Of a stretch of 64,000 nt of DNA, positions 24,109 to 32,181 are shown in pieces. A program made the translations under genes and the position numbers. The stretch is from Actinomycetota bacterium. Its GTDB lineage: Bacteria; Actinomycetota; Acidimicrobiia; Acidimicrobiales; Ilumatobacteraceae. Within the stretch, counting starts at the first letter, position 1. Every line of letters starts with the position of its first letter. The stretch spans positions 2,294,001 through 2,358,000 of the forward strand of contig CP064997.1 in the NCBI GenBank assembly GCA_016700055.1. Direction: 5' to 3'. Under the pieces are notes generated by a model. It was not told the DNA's origin, made no database searches, and worked only from the letters and a program-made list of their open reading frames with translations.

Positions 24109-25574
24109 CGCCGCCGTCCGCCAGTACTCCGATGCCCACCACCGCGCTCGGCATCGCCGCCGCGGTGCGAGCCGGCGAGCTGTCCGCGCTCGACGTGGTC
24201 GAAGCCCATCTGGAGCGCATCGCCGAGCGTGACGGCGAGGTCCACGCCTTCAACCTCGTCACTGCCGACCAGGCCCGCGCCGAGGCCGCCGCGGTAGACG
24301 CCGCCGTCGCCGCCGGGCGTGACCCGGGCCCGCTGGCCGGGGTGCCGATCGCGTTGAAGGACAACCTGTGCACGAGGGGCATACCGACGACGTGCTCGTC
24401 GAAGATCCTCGACGGGTGGTGCCCGCCGTACGACGCCACCGTCGTCGGGCGCCTTCGCGCCGCCGGGGCGGTGAGCGTCGGCAAGACCAACCTCGACGAG
24501 TTCGCGATGGGCTCTTCCACCGAGAACTCGGCGTTCGGGACGACGCGCAACCCCCACGACCTGACGCGGGTGCCCGGCGGATCCTCCGGAGGTAGCGCGG
24601 CCGCCGTCGCCGCCGGCTTCACCCCGGTCAGCCTGGGCAGCGACACCGGCGGCTCCATCCGTCAACCGGCCGCGCTGTGCGGCGTGGTCGGCGTGAAGCC
24701 CACGTACGGCGTGGTCAGCCGCTACGGGCTGGTCGCGTTCGCGTCGAGCCTCGACCAGATCGGCCCCTTCGCGACCACCGTCGCCGACGCCGCCGTGGTG
24801 GTGCAGGCGATCGGAGGCCACGACCCGGCCGACTCGACGAGCATCCCCCGGCCGGTCCCCGACCTGCTCGGAGTGCTGGCCGGCGGCGTCGAGGGCTTGC
24901 GCGTGGGGCGGATCACCGACCTGCCCGCGGGTGCCGACGACGACGTGGCGCAGCGGTTGGAGCAGGCCTTCGATGCCCTGCGCGCCGCGGGGGCCGAGAT
25001 CGTCGACGTGCAGGTGCCCGCGTTCACGTACGGGCTCACCGCCTACTACCTCATCGCCCCGGCCGAGGCGTCGAGCAACCTGGCCCGCTACGACGGCGTG
25101 CGGTACGGCCTGCGTGTAGACGCGCCCGACGTCAACGCGATGTACGGCGCCACCCGCGCGGCGGGCTTCGGCGCCGAGGTGAAACGCCGGATCATGCTCG
25201 GCACGTACGCGCTGTCGGCCGGCTACTACGAGGCGTACTACGGCAAGGCGCTGAAGGTGCGCCGCCTGATCCACGACGACTTCGAGGCCGCCTACCGCGT
25301 TGCCGACGTGCTGCTCACCCCGACCTCGCCGATGGTCGCGTTCCCGATCGGCGCGAAGACCGACAACCCGCTCGCGATGTACCTCTGCGACGTCTACACG
25401 ATCCCCACCAACCTGGCCGGGCACCCGGGGATGAGCGTGCCCTTCGGCAGCGGGGCCGACGGCCTGCCGGTCGGGGTGCAGGTGCTGGCCCCGACGCTCG
25501 GTGAGCCGGTGATGTTCCGCGTCGCCGCCGAGCTGGAGCGGGCCGCGGCGAGCGCGGAGGTGGCCGGGCGATGA
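24105..25574 (+). CDS. gatA: Aspartyl/glutamyl-tRNA amidotransferase subunit A (amidase)
   Basis: A 489-residue amidase-signature protein that frees ammonia from glutamine for tRNA amidation. The Ser-cisSer-Lys triad is visible: Lys in GVPIALKDNLC, Ser in PGGSSGGSAAA, and the nucleophile Ser in GSDTGGSIRQPAALCG. It is coupled to gatC and gatB by ATGA overlaps on both sides, giving balanced subunit synthesis. Length and motifs are those of a normal GatA. Confidence 0.97.
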   Translation: MTPPSASTPMPTTALGIAAAVRAGELSALDVVEAHLERIAERDGEVHAFNLVTADQARAEAAAVDAAVAAGRDPGPLAGVPIALKDNLCTRGIPTTCSSKILDGWCPPYDATVVGRLRAAGAVSVGKTNLDEFAMGSSTENSAFGTTRNPHDLTRVPGGSSGGSAAAVAAGFTPVSLGSDTGGSIRQPAALCGVVGVKPTYGVVSRYGLVAFASSLDQIGPFATTVADAAVVVQAIGGHDPADSTSIPRPVPDLLGVLAGGVEGLRVGRITDLPAGADDDVAQRLEQAFDALRAAGAEIVDVQVPAFTYGLTAYYLIAPAEASSNLARYDGVRYGLRVDAPDVNAMYGATRAAGFGAEVKRRIMLGTYALSAGYYEAYYGKALKVRRLIHDDFEAAYRVADVLLTPTSPMVAFPIGAKTDNPLAMYLCDVYTIPTNLAGHPGMSVPFGSGADGLPVGVQVLAPTLGEPVMFRVAAELERAAASAEVAGR

Positions 25575-27010
25575 GCGACACCCAGTTCACGGTCGACGGC
25601 TACGAGCTCGTCGTCGGGCTCGAGGTGCACGTCGAGCTCGCGACGCGCACGAAGCTGTTCTCGGCCAGCGCGAACCACTTCGGTGACGAGCCGAACACGC
25701 ACATCGACCCGGTGACGCTCGGTTTGCCGGGTGCGCTGCCGGTGCTGAACCGCCACGCGGTGGAGCTCGCGATGCGCATCGGTGCCGCGCTGCACTGCAC
25801 CACCCAGCCGTGCGCCTTCCACCGCAAGAACTACTTCTACCCGGACATGCCGAAGGCGTACCAGATCTCCCAGTACGACCAGCCGCTGAACGTCGACGGC
25901 TGGCTCGAGCTCGCCGACGGCACCCGCATCGGCATCGAGCGCGCCCACATCGAAGAGGACACCGGCAAGAGCACTCACGTCGGTGGCACGGGCGGTCGCA
26001 TCCATGGCAGCGAGCACTCGCTCATCGACTTCAACCGCGCCGGCGTGCCGCTGGTCGAGATCGTCGGCCGTCCCGACATCCGCACCCCCGACCAGGCGCG
26101 TGAGTTCGTCACCGAGCTGCGCCACATCCTCGTCGCCGTCGGTGCTTCCGACGCGAAGATGGAGGAGGGCTCGATGCGCGTCGACGCCAACGTGAGCGTG
26201 CGCCTGCCGGGAGCGCCGTTCGGTACGCGCTGCGAGATCAAGAACCTGAACTCGGTGCGCTCGCTCGGTCGGGCCGTCGAGTACGAGGCCCGGCGCCAGG
26301 TGCAGATCCTGGAAGGGGGCGAGGCGGTGCGCCAGGAGACGCGCCACTGGAACGAGAACGACGGCCGCACGCACACCTTGCGCAGCAAGGAGGACGCCGA
26401 CGACTACCGCTACTTCCTGGAGCCCGATCTCGTGCCCCTGGTGCCTGACGCCGAATGGATCGCGCGTGTCCGCACCGAGCTGCCGATGCTGCCCGCCGAG
26501 CGCCGCCGCCGGCTGGGCGATGCGGCAGGAGCCGCCCCCGACAGCGAGGCGGTGAAGGTGGTCGTCGAGCGCGGCCAGGACGACTACGTGCTGGCCGTGT
26601 CCGCGGCGGGCGCCGACGCCGCCCGGGCTCTCGTCCACGTGAAGGAGGCCTACGCCTCGGAGGGTCCGACGCCCCGGGTGCCGGCCGGCGACCTCGCCCG
26701 GCTGGTGACGCTGGAGCGCGACGGCTTGCTCACCGCCACCCAGGCCAAGCAGGTGCTGGCCGAGCTGGTCGAAGCCGGTGGCGGTGATCCGGCGTCGATC
26801 GCGAAGGCTCGTGGCTTCGAAGCGATCGACACCGGCGCCCTCGACGCTCTCGTCGATGCCGCCATCGCCGCGCAGCCCGATGCCTGGGCCAAGTTCTGCG
26901 CCGGCGAGCAGAAGGCTGCCGGTGCGCTCGTCGGCGCGGTGATGAAGGCGTCGCAGGGCAAAGCCGACGGCAAGGCGGTCACCGCGTTGCTCGAGTCGCG
27001 ACGCGCCTGA
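25571..27010 (+). CDS. gatB: Aspartyl/glutamyl-tRNA amidotransferase subunit B
   Basis: A 479-residue GatB: N-terminal kinase-like catalytic domain with GLEVHVELAT, FHRKNYFYPDMPKAYQISQYD and RAHIEEDTGK, a middle helical domain, and the C-terminal YqeY-like tail (residues 330-479) that grips the tRNA. It activates the tRNA-bound acid by phosphorylation and amidates it with ammonia from GatA. It is the last gene of the gatCAB operon; a folB-folK gene follows after 35 bp. Confidence 0.97.
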   Translation: MSDTQFTVDGYELVVGLEVHVELATRTKLFSASANHFGDEPNTHIDPVTLGLPGALPVLNRHAVELAMRIGAALHCTTQPCAFHRKNYFYPDMPKAYQISQYDQPLNVDGWLELADGTRIGIERAHIEEDTGKSTHVGGTGGRIHGSEHSLIDFNRAGVPLVEIVGRPDIRTPDQAREFVTELRHILVAVGASDAKMEEGSMRVDANVSVRLPGAPFGTRCEIKNLNSVRSLGRAVEYEARRQVQILEGGEAVRQETRHWNENDGRTHTLRSKEDADDYRYFLEPDLVPLVPDAEWIARVRTELPMLPAERRRRLGDAAGAAPDSEAVKVVVERGQDDYVLAVSAAGADAARALVHVKEAYASEGPTPRVPAGDLARLVTLERDGLLTATQAKQVLAELVEAGGGDPASIAKARGFEAIDTGALDALVDAAIAAQPDAWAKFCAGEQKAAGALVGAVMKASQGKADGKAVTALLESRRA

Positions 27011-27045
27011 CCGCCGGCGCAACGTGGCAGATACCGTGTTCGGCG

Positions 27046-27891
27046 ATGTCGGACCGGATCGAGATCAACGGCCTGCGGTTGATGGCGCTCATCGGCGTCC
27101 TCGCCCACGAGCGTGAATCACCTCAGCCGCTGCAGCTCGACCTCTCGCTCCACGTCGACCTGAACGACGCAGGCTTCAGCGACGAGCTCGGTGACACCGT
27201 CAACTACGGCGCGGTGACCGAGGCCGTGGCCGCCCTCGCCCGCGAGTCGAAGGACCTGCTGCTCGAGCGGCTGGCGCAGAAGGTCGCCGAGGTCGTGCTC
27301 ACCTTCGAACGCGTCGAAGCCGTCGACGTGCGGTTGACCAAGCTCCGCCCGCCCATCCCCGAAGACGTCGAGTCGTCCGCGGTGCACGTGTACCGGTCGC
27401 GCCGCGGCGCCAACGTCGCCCCTCGGCACCCGCACATCGCCATCGTCGCGCTCGGCACCAACCTCGGCGACCGGGTCGGGTTCTTGCGGTCGGCGCTGGA
27501 GCAGCTCGCGCCCGTGGCCCAGTCGCAGGTGTTCGAGACCGACCCGGTCGGCGGGCCCGACGCCCAGGGGGCGTATCTCAACATGGTCGCCGTGGTCGAG
27601 ACCGGCCTCGACCCGTACGCCCTCGTCCGCCGGCTGCAGCGGATCGAGGCCGAGGCCGGCCGCCAGCGCGTCGTCCACTGGGGGCCGCGCACCCTCGACC
27701 TCGACCTGCTCTTCTACGACGAGGTCACGATCGAGAGCGACGACCTGACCGTGCCCCACCCCCGCTTCGCCGAGCGCCGGTTCGTGCTGGCCCCGTTGTC
27801 CGAGGTGGCACCCGAGCGGTGTCCCCCCGGCTGGGACGAACGGCTCGCTCCCGATGGTGTCCACCCCCGTGGCCCGCTCGACGCCCTCTGA
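27046..27891 (+). CDS. folBK: Bifunctional dihydroneopterin aldolase / HPPK (FolB-FolK fusion)
   Basis: A 281-residue fusion for folate synthesis. Residues 1-118 are FolB (DRIEINGLRLMALIGVLAHER, VNYGAVTEAV, LLERLAQKVA). Residues 128-281 are FolK, with ALGTNLGDR, the HWGPRTLDLDLLFYD motif and VPHPRFAERRFVLAPL. The fusion performs two consecutive steps: cleavage of dihydroneopterin, then pyrophosphorylation of the pterin product. The next step, dihydropteroate synthase, is represented here only by the FolP2-like gene on the opposite strand 13 bp away, which may not be a working synthase. Confidence 0.95.
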   Translation: MSDRIEINGLRLMALIGVLAHERESPQPLQLDLSLHVDLNDAGFSDELGDTVNYGAVTEAVAALARESKDLLLERLAQKVAEVVLTFERVEAVDVRLTKLRPPIPEDVESSAVHVYRSRRGANVAPRHPHIAIVALGTNLGDRVGFLRSALEQLAPVAQSQVFETDPVGGPDAQGAYLNMVAVVETGLDPYALVRRLQRIEAEAGRQRVVHWGPRTLDLDLLFYDEVTIESDDLTVPHPRFAERRFVLAPLSEVAPERCPPGWDERLAPDGVHPRGPLDAL

Positions 27892-27904
27892 CCGGCCCGC
27901 CGGC

Positions 27905-28654
27905 TCAGGCGAGGCCGAGCCGCGCCTCTACCGCCCGCACGCGGGCGGGGTAGTGGGCGCGGCCGTACTCGGGGCGCTGGCGCAACACGATCTCCAGCAG
28001 CTCGTCGTGCTGAGCGGTCTGCTTCCAGGGCAGCGCGATGTACAGCGGCAAGCCGAAGCGGCGCAGCGCGTCGAGGTTCGAGTAGACGTGCTTCTGGTAC
28101 ACGTAGCGCTCCTCCCACGGCCAGTTCGGCGGCGCGAAACCGGTGCCGGGATCCAAGATGCAGCGTTCGCGCATCCCGAAGCGGTCGGCCACCGCCAGGC
28201 GTTGCTCGAAGAAGTCGACCATCGCGCTCACCGGATCGCTCTGCACCAGCTCCATCTCGCGCGGGTTCGGCCCCGAGAGGAACGGCAGCACCACCGCCAC
28301 GCCGTGATCGGCGGCCACCTCCCACATCGCCTCGGACTGCATGCCGTCGGCGGCGTTGACCACGGTCGCCCCCGCTGCCAGCGCGCGGCGGACCACCTCG
28401 GGGCGCCACGAGTCGATGCTCAACTCCACGCCGAGGGCCGCGAGCGCCGGCACGATCGCCTCCAGGCGGCTCCACTCGGCCTCCCACGGGATCACGGCCG
28501 CGGCGTCGGTCGAGCCCTGGCCACCGAGGTCGATCGCGTCTGCGCCCTCGGCCAGCAGCCGGCCGGCCCGGCGCAGCGCCGAGTCGGCGTCGGTGACGAT
28601 CGAGTCGAGGTTCAACGAGTCGGGAGAGGCGTTCACCACGCCGTAGAGCAGCAT
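27905..28654 (-). CDS. Dihydropteroate synthase-like protein (FolP2-like)
   Basis: A 249-residue TIM-barrel protein related to FolP. It keeps GVVNASPDSLN, AIDLGGQGST, SIDSWRPEV, NAADG and LDPGTGFAPP, counterparts of the pterin-site motifs. The C-terminal GxSRK-type motif of true DHPS is not evident (IALPWKQ occurs instead), and several pterin motifs deviate. Mycobacterial FolP2, next to gpgS, lacks DHPS activity; here too the gene is next to gpgS (divergent, 35 bp). A non-folate role linked to glucosylglycerate is likely, though the nearby folB-folK leaves a folate role open. Confidence 0.82.
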   Translation of the reverse strand: MLLYGVVNASPDSLNLDSIVTDADSALRRAGRLLAEGADAIDLGGQGSTDAAAVIPWEAEWSRLEAIVPALAALGVELSIDSWRPEVVRRALAAGATVVNAADGMQSEAMWEVAADHGVAVVLPFLSGPNPREMELVQSDPVSAMVDFFEQRLAVADRFGMRERCILDPGTGFAPPNWPWEERYVYQKHVYSNLDALRRFGLPLYIALPWKQTAQHDELLEIVLRQRPEYGRAHYPARVRAVEARLGLA

Positions 28655-28689
28655 CGCCGGGCAGGCTACGGGCGCGGGCGGGCCGGCCG

Positions 28690-29640
28690 GTGAAGCCGAT
28701 CAGCACCTTCGACACGGCCGGGTGGGATCTCGAGCGAGCGGTCGCCGCGAAGCGCGGCCGCACGGTATCGATGTGCATCCCGTGCCGCGACGAGGCGGGC
28801 ACGGTGGGTGACCTGGTGGAGAAGATCCACCGGCGGTTGCTCGGCACGCTCGTCGACGAGCTGATCGTGCTCGACGACCGCAGCACCGACGGCACCGCGC
28901 ACGTCGCCCGCACCGCCGGCGCCACCGTGGTGCCGATCGAACACGTCCACCAGGTGCACGGCGAGGGCCGGGGCAAGGGCAACGCCCTCTGGGCGACGCT
29001 CGTCGCCAGCCACGGCGACTTCGTGGTGTGGTGTGACGGCGACGTCAGCAGCTTCCGTGCCGATTGGGTGGTGCGCCTGCTGGCCCCTCTGCTGGCCGAC
29101 GGCGAGGTCGGCGACGAAGTTGGGGCCGGCGAGGTCGGCCTGGTGAAGGCCACCTACGACCGCCCGACGGGCCAAGGCGGCGGGGGGCGCACCACCGAGC
29201 TCGTCGCGCGGCCGCTGCTGTCGCTGTTCTTCCCCGAGCTGACCGGCCTGCACCAGCCCCTCGCCGGTGAGTACGCCGGGCGGCGGAGCCTGCTCGAGAG
29301 CATCCCGTTCGTCGAGGGCTGGGGGGTGGAGATCGCGATGCTCGTCGATCTCGTGCGCAGGTTCGGCGCGGACTGCATCAGCCAGGTCGACCTCGGCACG
29401 CGCATGCACCGCCACCAGACGCTCGACTCCCTCGCGGTGCAGGCGGCCGAGGTGGCGGCGACGCTGCTCTCCCGCACACCTGCGGCCGCGGCGTTCGCCG
29501 AGGACGTCCTCGCGCTACACCGCCCGGGAGGTCACACAGTGGAGCTGAACCTGGCCGAACGCCCGCCGGTGGCCAGGCTGCGGGCCGCCGGGCTGCTGGC
29601 GGCGCTACCCGCCGATCAGGACGGCGCCGAGCGCAGGTAG
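28690..29640 (+). CDS. gpgS: Glucosyl-3-phosphoglycerate synthase
   Basis: A 316-residue GT-A fold enzyme of family GT81. Visible family segments are VSMCIPCRDEAGTVGDLV, VDELIVLDDRSTDGTAHVA, GEGRGKGNALWATL, the metal-binding DGD in VVWCDGDVSSF, VKATYDRP, GRTTELVARPLL, GLHQPLAGEYAGRR and WGVEIAMLVD. It makes glucosyl-3-phosphoglycerate from UDP-glucose and 3-phosphoglycerate, the precursor of glucosylglycerate and of methylglucose lipopolysaccharides. The GTG start at 28690 leaves 35 bp to the divergent FolP2-like gene. A short acidic insertion (GEVGDEVGAGEVG) occurs near residue 140. Its 3' end overlaps the convergent reductase by 25 bp. Confidence 0.9.
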   Translation: MKPISTFDTAGWDLERAVAAKRGRTVSMCIPCRDEAGTVGDLVEKIHRRLLGTLVDELIVLDDRSTDGTAHVARTAGATVVPIEHVHQVHGEGRGKGNALWATLVASHGDFVVWCDGDVSSFRADWVVRLLAPLLADGEVGDEVGAGEVGLVKATYDRPTGQGGGGRTTELVARPLLSLFFPELTGLHQPLAGEYAGRRSLLESIPFVEGWGVEIAMLVDLVRRFGADCISQVDLGTRMHRHQTLDSLAVQAAEVAATLLSRTPAAAAFAEDVLALHRPGGHTVELNLAERPPVARLRAAGLLAALPADQDGAERR

Positions 29641-30221
29641 CGGAGGAACAAGAACCCGTCGTCCTCGCACACGTGGGCGAGGTGCCACGGGTCGCGGGCG
29701 GCGAACGAACCCTCCGCCACGCGCAGGCTGCGCCCGGCGACGAACCGCGGGGCGACGGTGAGGCACACCTCGTCGACGAGGTCGGCCGAGAACATCTGGC
29801 CGTTCAACGCCGGCCCACCTTCGAGCGTGCACACCTCGCCGTCGATGCCGCGCAAGATGTCGCGCACGTCGCCGCACACCACCTTCGTGTTGCCGGCGTC
29901 GAGCAGCACCTTCGTCTGGCGCCCGAGGTCGCCGGAGGCGGACACCACGACGAGCTGCTGGTGAGCGGGCAGGGGGCTGTACACGTCGCGACGCACGGTC
30001 TCGGCGCCGACCAGCACCACGTCGGCGCAGCGGTGCAGGTGCATGAACACCGCCCGGTCGGCGTCCCCGCCGAGTGGGCCCGAGCTGCCCTCGAGGGCGG
30101 TCGCGCCGTCGGCGGTGGAGATCATCGAGAGCACCACCCAGGGCCGGTCGTCGTGGCGCCGGCGGTGTGTGCCGTCGTAGGCCTCCTCTACCGAGATCTC
30201 CCGGCTGGCGGGGGTCATCAT
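29616..30221 (-). CDS. RibD C-terminal-domain reductase (pyrimidine/dihydrofolate reductase-like)
   Basis: A 201-residue protein with the RibD-C/DHFR-like fold: WVVLSMISTADGATAL near the N-terminus, ADVVLVGAETVRRD (NADPH-binding), LEGGPALNGQMFSADLVDEVCLTVAP. Stand-alone RibD-C proteins reduce the riboflavin precursor or related heterocycles; in F420-using actinobacteria they are common and often uncharacterised. The start is either ATG 30221 (with a second ATG at 30218) or GTG 30227, which has AGGA at better spacing. It is divergent from the acyl-CoA dehydrogenase gene. Confidence 0.82.
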   Translation of the reverse strand: MMTPASREISVEEAYDGTHRRRHDDRPWVVLSMISTADGATALEGSSGPLGGDADRAVFMHLHRCADVVLVGAETVRRDVYSPLPAHQQLVVVSASGDLGRQTKVLLDAGNTKVVCGDVRDILRGIDGEVCTLEGGPALNGQMFSADLVDEVCLTVAPRFVAGRSLRVAEGSFAARDPWHLAHVCEDDGFLFLRYLRSAPS

Positions 30222-30259
30222 GCGCACGGTCGTCCTGTCTAGCTGCTGCGGCGGTGGGT

Positions 30260-30276
30260 GCCACCACGTGGGTGGC
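30260..30276. promoter_or_regulatory. Inverted repeat in divergent gap, function unknown
   Basis: Arms GCCACC and GGTGGC flank ACGTG, in the gap between the RibD-C-like gene and the acyl-CoA dehydrogenase gene. It could be a regulator site for the reductase, but the arms are short and GC-rich and may be chance. Confidence 0.3.
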
Positions 30277-30320
30277 CAGTGCAAAGAAGCTGCAACGCGA
30301 CTGACATCGCCTACCTGCTC

Positions 30321-30343
30321 GAATCTGACGGCCCGTCAGATTC
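30321..30343. promoter_or_regulatory. TetR-type operator, TCTGACR-N3-YGTCAGA family, site 1
   Basis: A perfect palindrome with 10-bp arms, GAATCTGACG and CGTCAGATTC, and a GCC centre. It lies 18 bp upstream of the acyl-CoA dehydrogenase start at 30362, where a bound repressor would block transcription. Four more sites with the same core geometry occur in this window. Confidence 0.8.
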
Positions 30344-30361
30344 GGGGACCGGTCGTCTACG

Positions 30362-31552
30362 ATGCCGGACATGTACCTGGCCGAGACGAAAGAGCAGCAG
30401 GCCCTGCGTGCGGAGCTGCGCCAGTACTTCGCCGCGCTCCTCCCGCCCGAGGTCCGGGGCAGGCTCGGTGGGGCGGATGAGGGCACGGCGGAGTTCCGTG
30501 ACATCGTGCGCCGGCTCGGGCGCGACGGCTGGCTGGGGCTCGGCTGGCCGGTGGAGTACGGCGGCCGCGGGCGCCCGGCGACCGATCAGTTCATCATGTT
30601 CGACGAGATCCAGCGCGCCCACGCCCCCTTCCCGTTCGTCACCGTCAACACCGTCGGTCCGGCGATCATGGCGCTCGGCACCCCCGAGCAGAAGGCCAAG
30701 TACCTGCCCGGCATCTTGAACGGGGAGATCAACTTCGCCATCGGCTACACCGAGCCGGAGGCCGGCACCGATCTCGCCAGCCTGCGCACCAGCGCGGTGC
30801 GCGACGGCGACGAGTGGGTGGTCAACGGCGCGAAGGTGTACACGTCCGGGGCGAACCAGGCCGACTACGTGTGGTTGGCGTGCCGCACCGATCCCGACGT
30901 CCCGAAGCACAAGGGGATCTCGATCCTGATCGTGCCGACGTCCTCGCCGGGGTTCGACTGGACCCCGATCGTCACCGTCGGCGGGGGCACCACCACCGCC
31001 ACCTACTACACCGACGTCCGGGTGCCGGCGACGAACGTCGTCGGTGAGGTGAACGGTGGCTGGAGGCTGATCACGATGCAGCTGAACCACGAACGGGTGG
31101 GGCTCGCCGCGCTCTCCGGGCTGACCGAGAGGCTGTGCGAAGACGTCACCGAGTGGTGCCGCACCACACCGTCTGGCGTGCGCGACGGCGAGACGATGAT
31201 CGACCTGGCGTGGGTGCAGATGGACCTCGCCCGGTGCACGGCACTGCTCGACGCGATCCGGTTGATGACCTGGAAGCTCGCGAAGCTGGTCGCCGATCAC
31301 GCGCTCGGGCCAGCGGAGGCGTCGACGGTGAAGGTGTTCGGCACCGAGAAGGCGGTCGAGGTGTACCGCACGCTGCAGGGCATCCTCGGCCCGGCCGCGC
31401 ACCTGCGCCCCGGCTCGCCGGGAGCGGTGCTGCACGGCGAGGTGGAGCAGGCGAACCGGGCGGCGCAGATCAACACGTTCGGGGGCGGCGTCAACGAGAT
31501 CCAGCGCGAGCTGGTCGCGTCGGCGGGGCTCGGCCTGGCGCGCGGCCGCTAG
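30362..31552 (+). CDS. Acyl-CoA dehydrogenase (FadE/ChsE-type subunit)
   Basis: A 396-residue flavoprotein. Signatures: GWLGLGWPVEYGGRG, INFAIGYTEPEAGTDLASLRT (FAD/substrate loop), VVNGAKVYTSGANQADYVWLACRTD, and the C-terminal NTFGGGVNEIQRELVASAGLGLAR. The family dehydrogenates acyl-CoA at the alpha-beta bond. The C-terminal GGGxNEIQ pattern without a Glu at the usual MCAD position matches the steroid FadE subunits that work as heterotetramers. It carries its own operator (30321-30343) and converges, with a 4 bp overlap, on the TetR gene that ends the igr-like operon. Confidence 0.87.
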   Translation: MPDMYLAETKEQQALRAELRQYFAALLPPEVRGRLGGADEGTAEFRDIVRRLGRDGWLGLGWPVEYGGRGRPATDQFIMFDEIQRAHAPFPFVTVNTVGPAIMALGTPEQKAKYLPGILNGEINFAIGYTEPEAGTDLASLRTSAVRDGDEWVVNGAKVYTSGANQADYVWLACRTDPDVPKHKGISILIVPTSSPGFDWTPIVTVGGGTTTATYYTDVRVPATNVVGEVNGGWRLITMQLNHERVGLAALSGLTERLCEDVTEWCRTTPSGVRDGETMIDLAWVQMDLARCTALLDAIRLMTWKLAKLVADHALGPAEASTVKVFGTEKAVEVYRTLQGILGPAAHLRPGSPGAVLHGEVEQANRAAQINTFGGGVNEIQRELVASAGLGLARGR

Positions 31553-32181
31553 CGCGCCACCTGCTGCCCTGGCGGCGCGGACAGCGCGCCGACGGCCATG
31601 TCGATCAGGTTGGCGACGAACTCCTCGTTCGTGATCGCGGTCTCCCGGCCCCTCGTCAACAGGCGGGCGCGGGCTCCGAGGGCCTCGGTGACCAGCTCCA
31701 GAAAGCGCGTCACGCGCTCGTGGGCGAGATCCGGGCCGAGCCCGCTCGGCAACGCGCGCTCGATGGCCCGCAAGGCGCGGCGGGCCTGCACCGGAGAGCC
31801 GTCGGAGTCCCACATCGCGAACAGCTCGTTGAGCTGGGGCACGATGGCGAGGAACTCACGGCCGCCTGAGGTCTCCAGCTTGTGAGCCTGCGGGTGCACG
31901 ATCGCCTCGACGAGCGCACGCAGGTCGCCGGCCGCGCCCGTCACCTCGATGCGGTCGAGCACGAGCCGGCGCTCCTGCTCGATCTCGTCTCCCTGACGTT
32001 CCAAGATGGCGTTGAGCAGGCCCTGGCGCCCACCGAAGTGGTAGTGGAGCGCGGACGCGTTGCGCTGCCCCGCGGCCGCGACCACCTGGTTCAAGGGTGT
32101 GGAGAACACTCCCGACGCCGCGAACAGCCGTTGACCTGCGTCGAGCAGCAGGTCGCGCGTGGCCGCGGCGTCGCGGGGCAT
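31549..32181 (-). CDS. TetR-family regulator, candidate controller of the catabolic island
   Basis: A 210-residue regulator. The helix-turn-helix is in LNQVVAAAGQRNASALHYHFGGRQGLLNAIL (residues 29-59), followed by a helical effector domain with a TetR_C-like pattern. Its ATG shares one base with the FadA5-like stop (TGATG), so it is the last gene of the eight-gene igr-like operon. The palindrome upstream of that operon (39681-39701) also occurs before several neighbouring catabolic genes, so I infer that this protein binds it and represses its own operon. The ligand may be a steroid-derived acyl-CoA. It is not KstR: the KstR operator is of a different (AGAAC...GTTCT) type. Confidence 0.88.
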   Translation of the reverse strand: MPRDAAATRDLLLDAGQRLFAASGVFSTPLNQVVAAAGQRNASALHYHFGGRQGLLNAILERQGDEIEQERRLVLDRIEVTGAAGDLRALVEAIVHPQAHKLETSGGREFLAIVPQLNELFAMWDSDGSPVQARRALRAIERALPSGLGPDLAHERVTRFLELVTEALGARARLLTRGRETAITNEEFVANLIDMAVGALSAPPGQQVAR

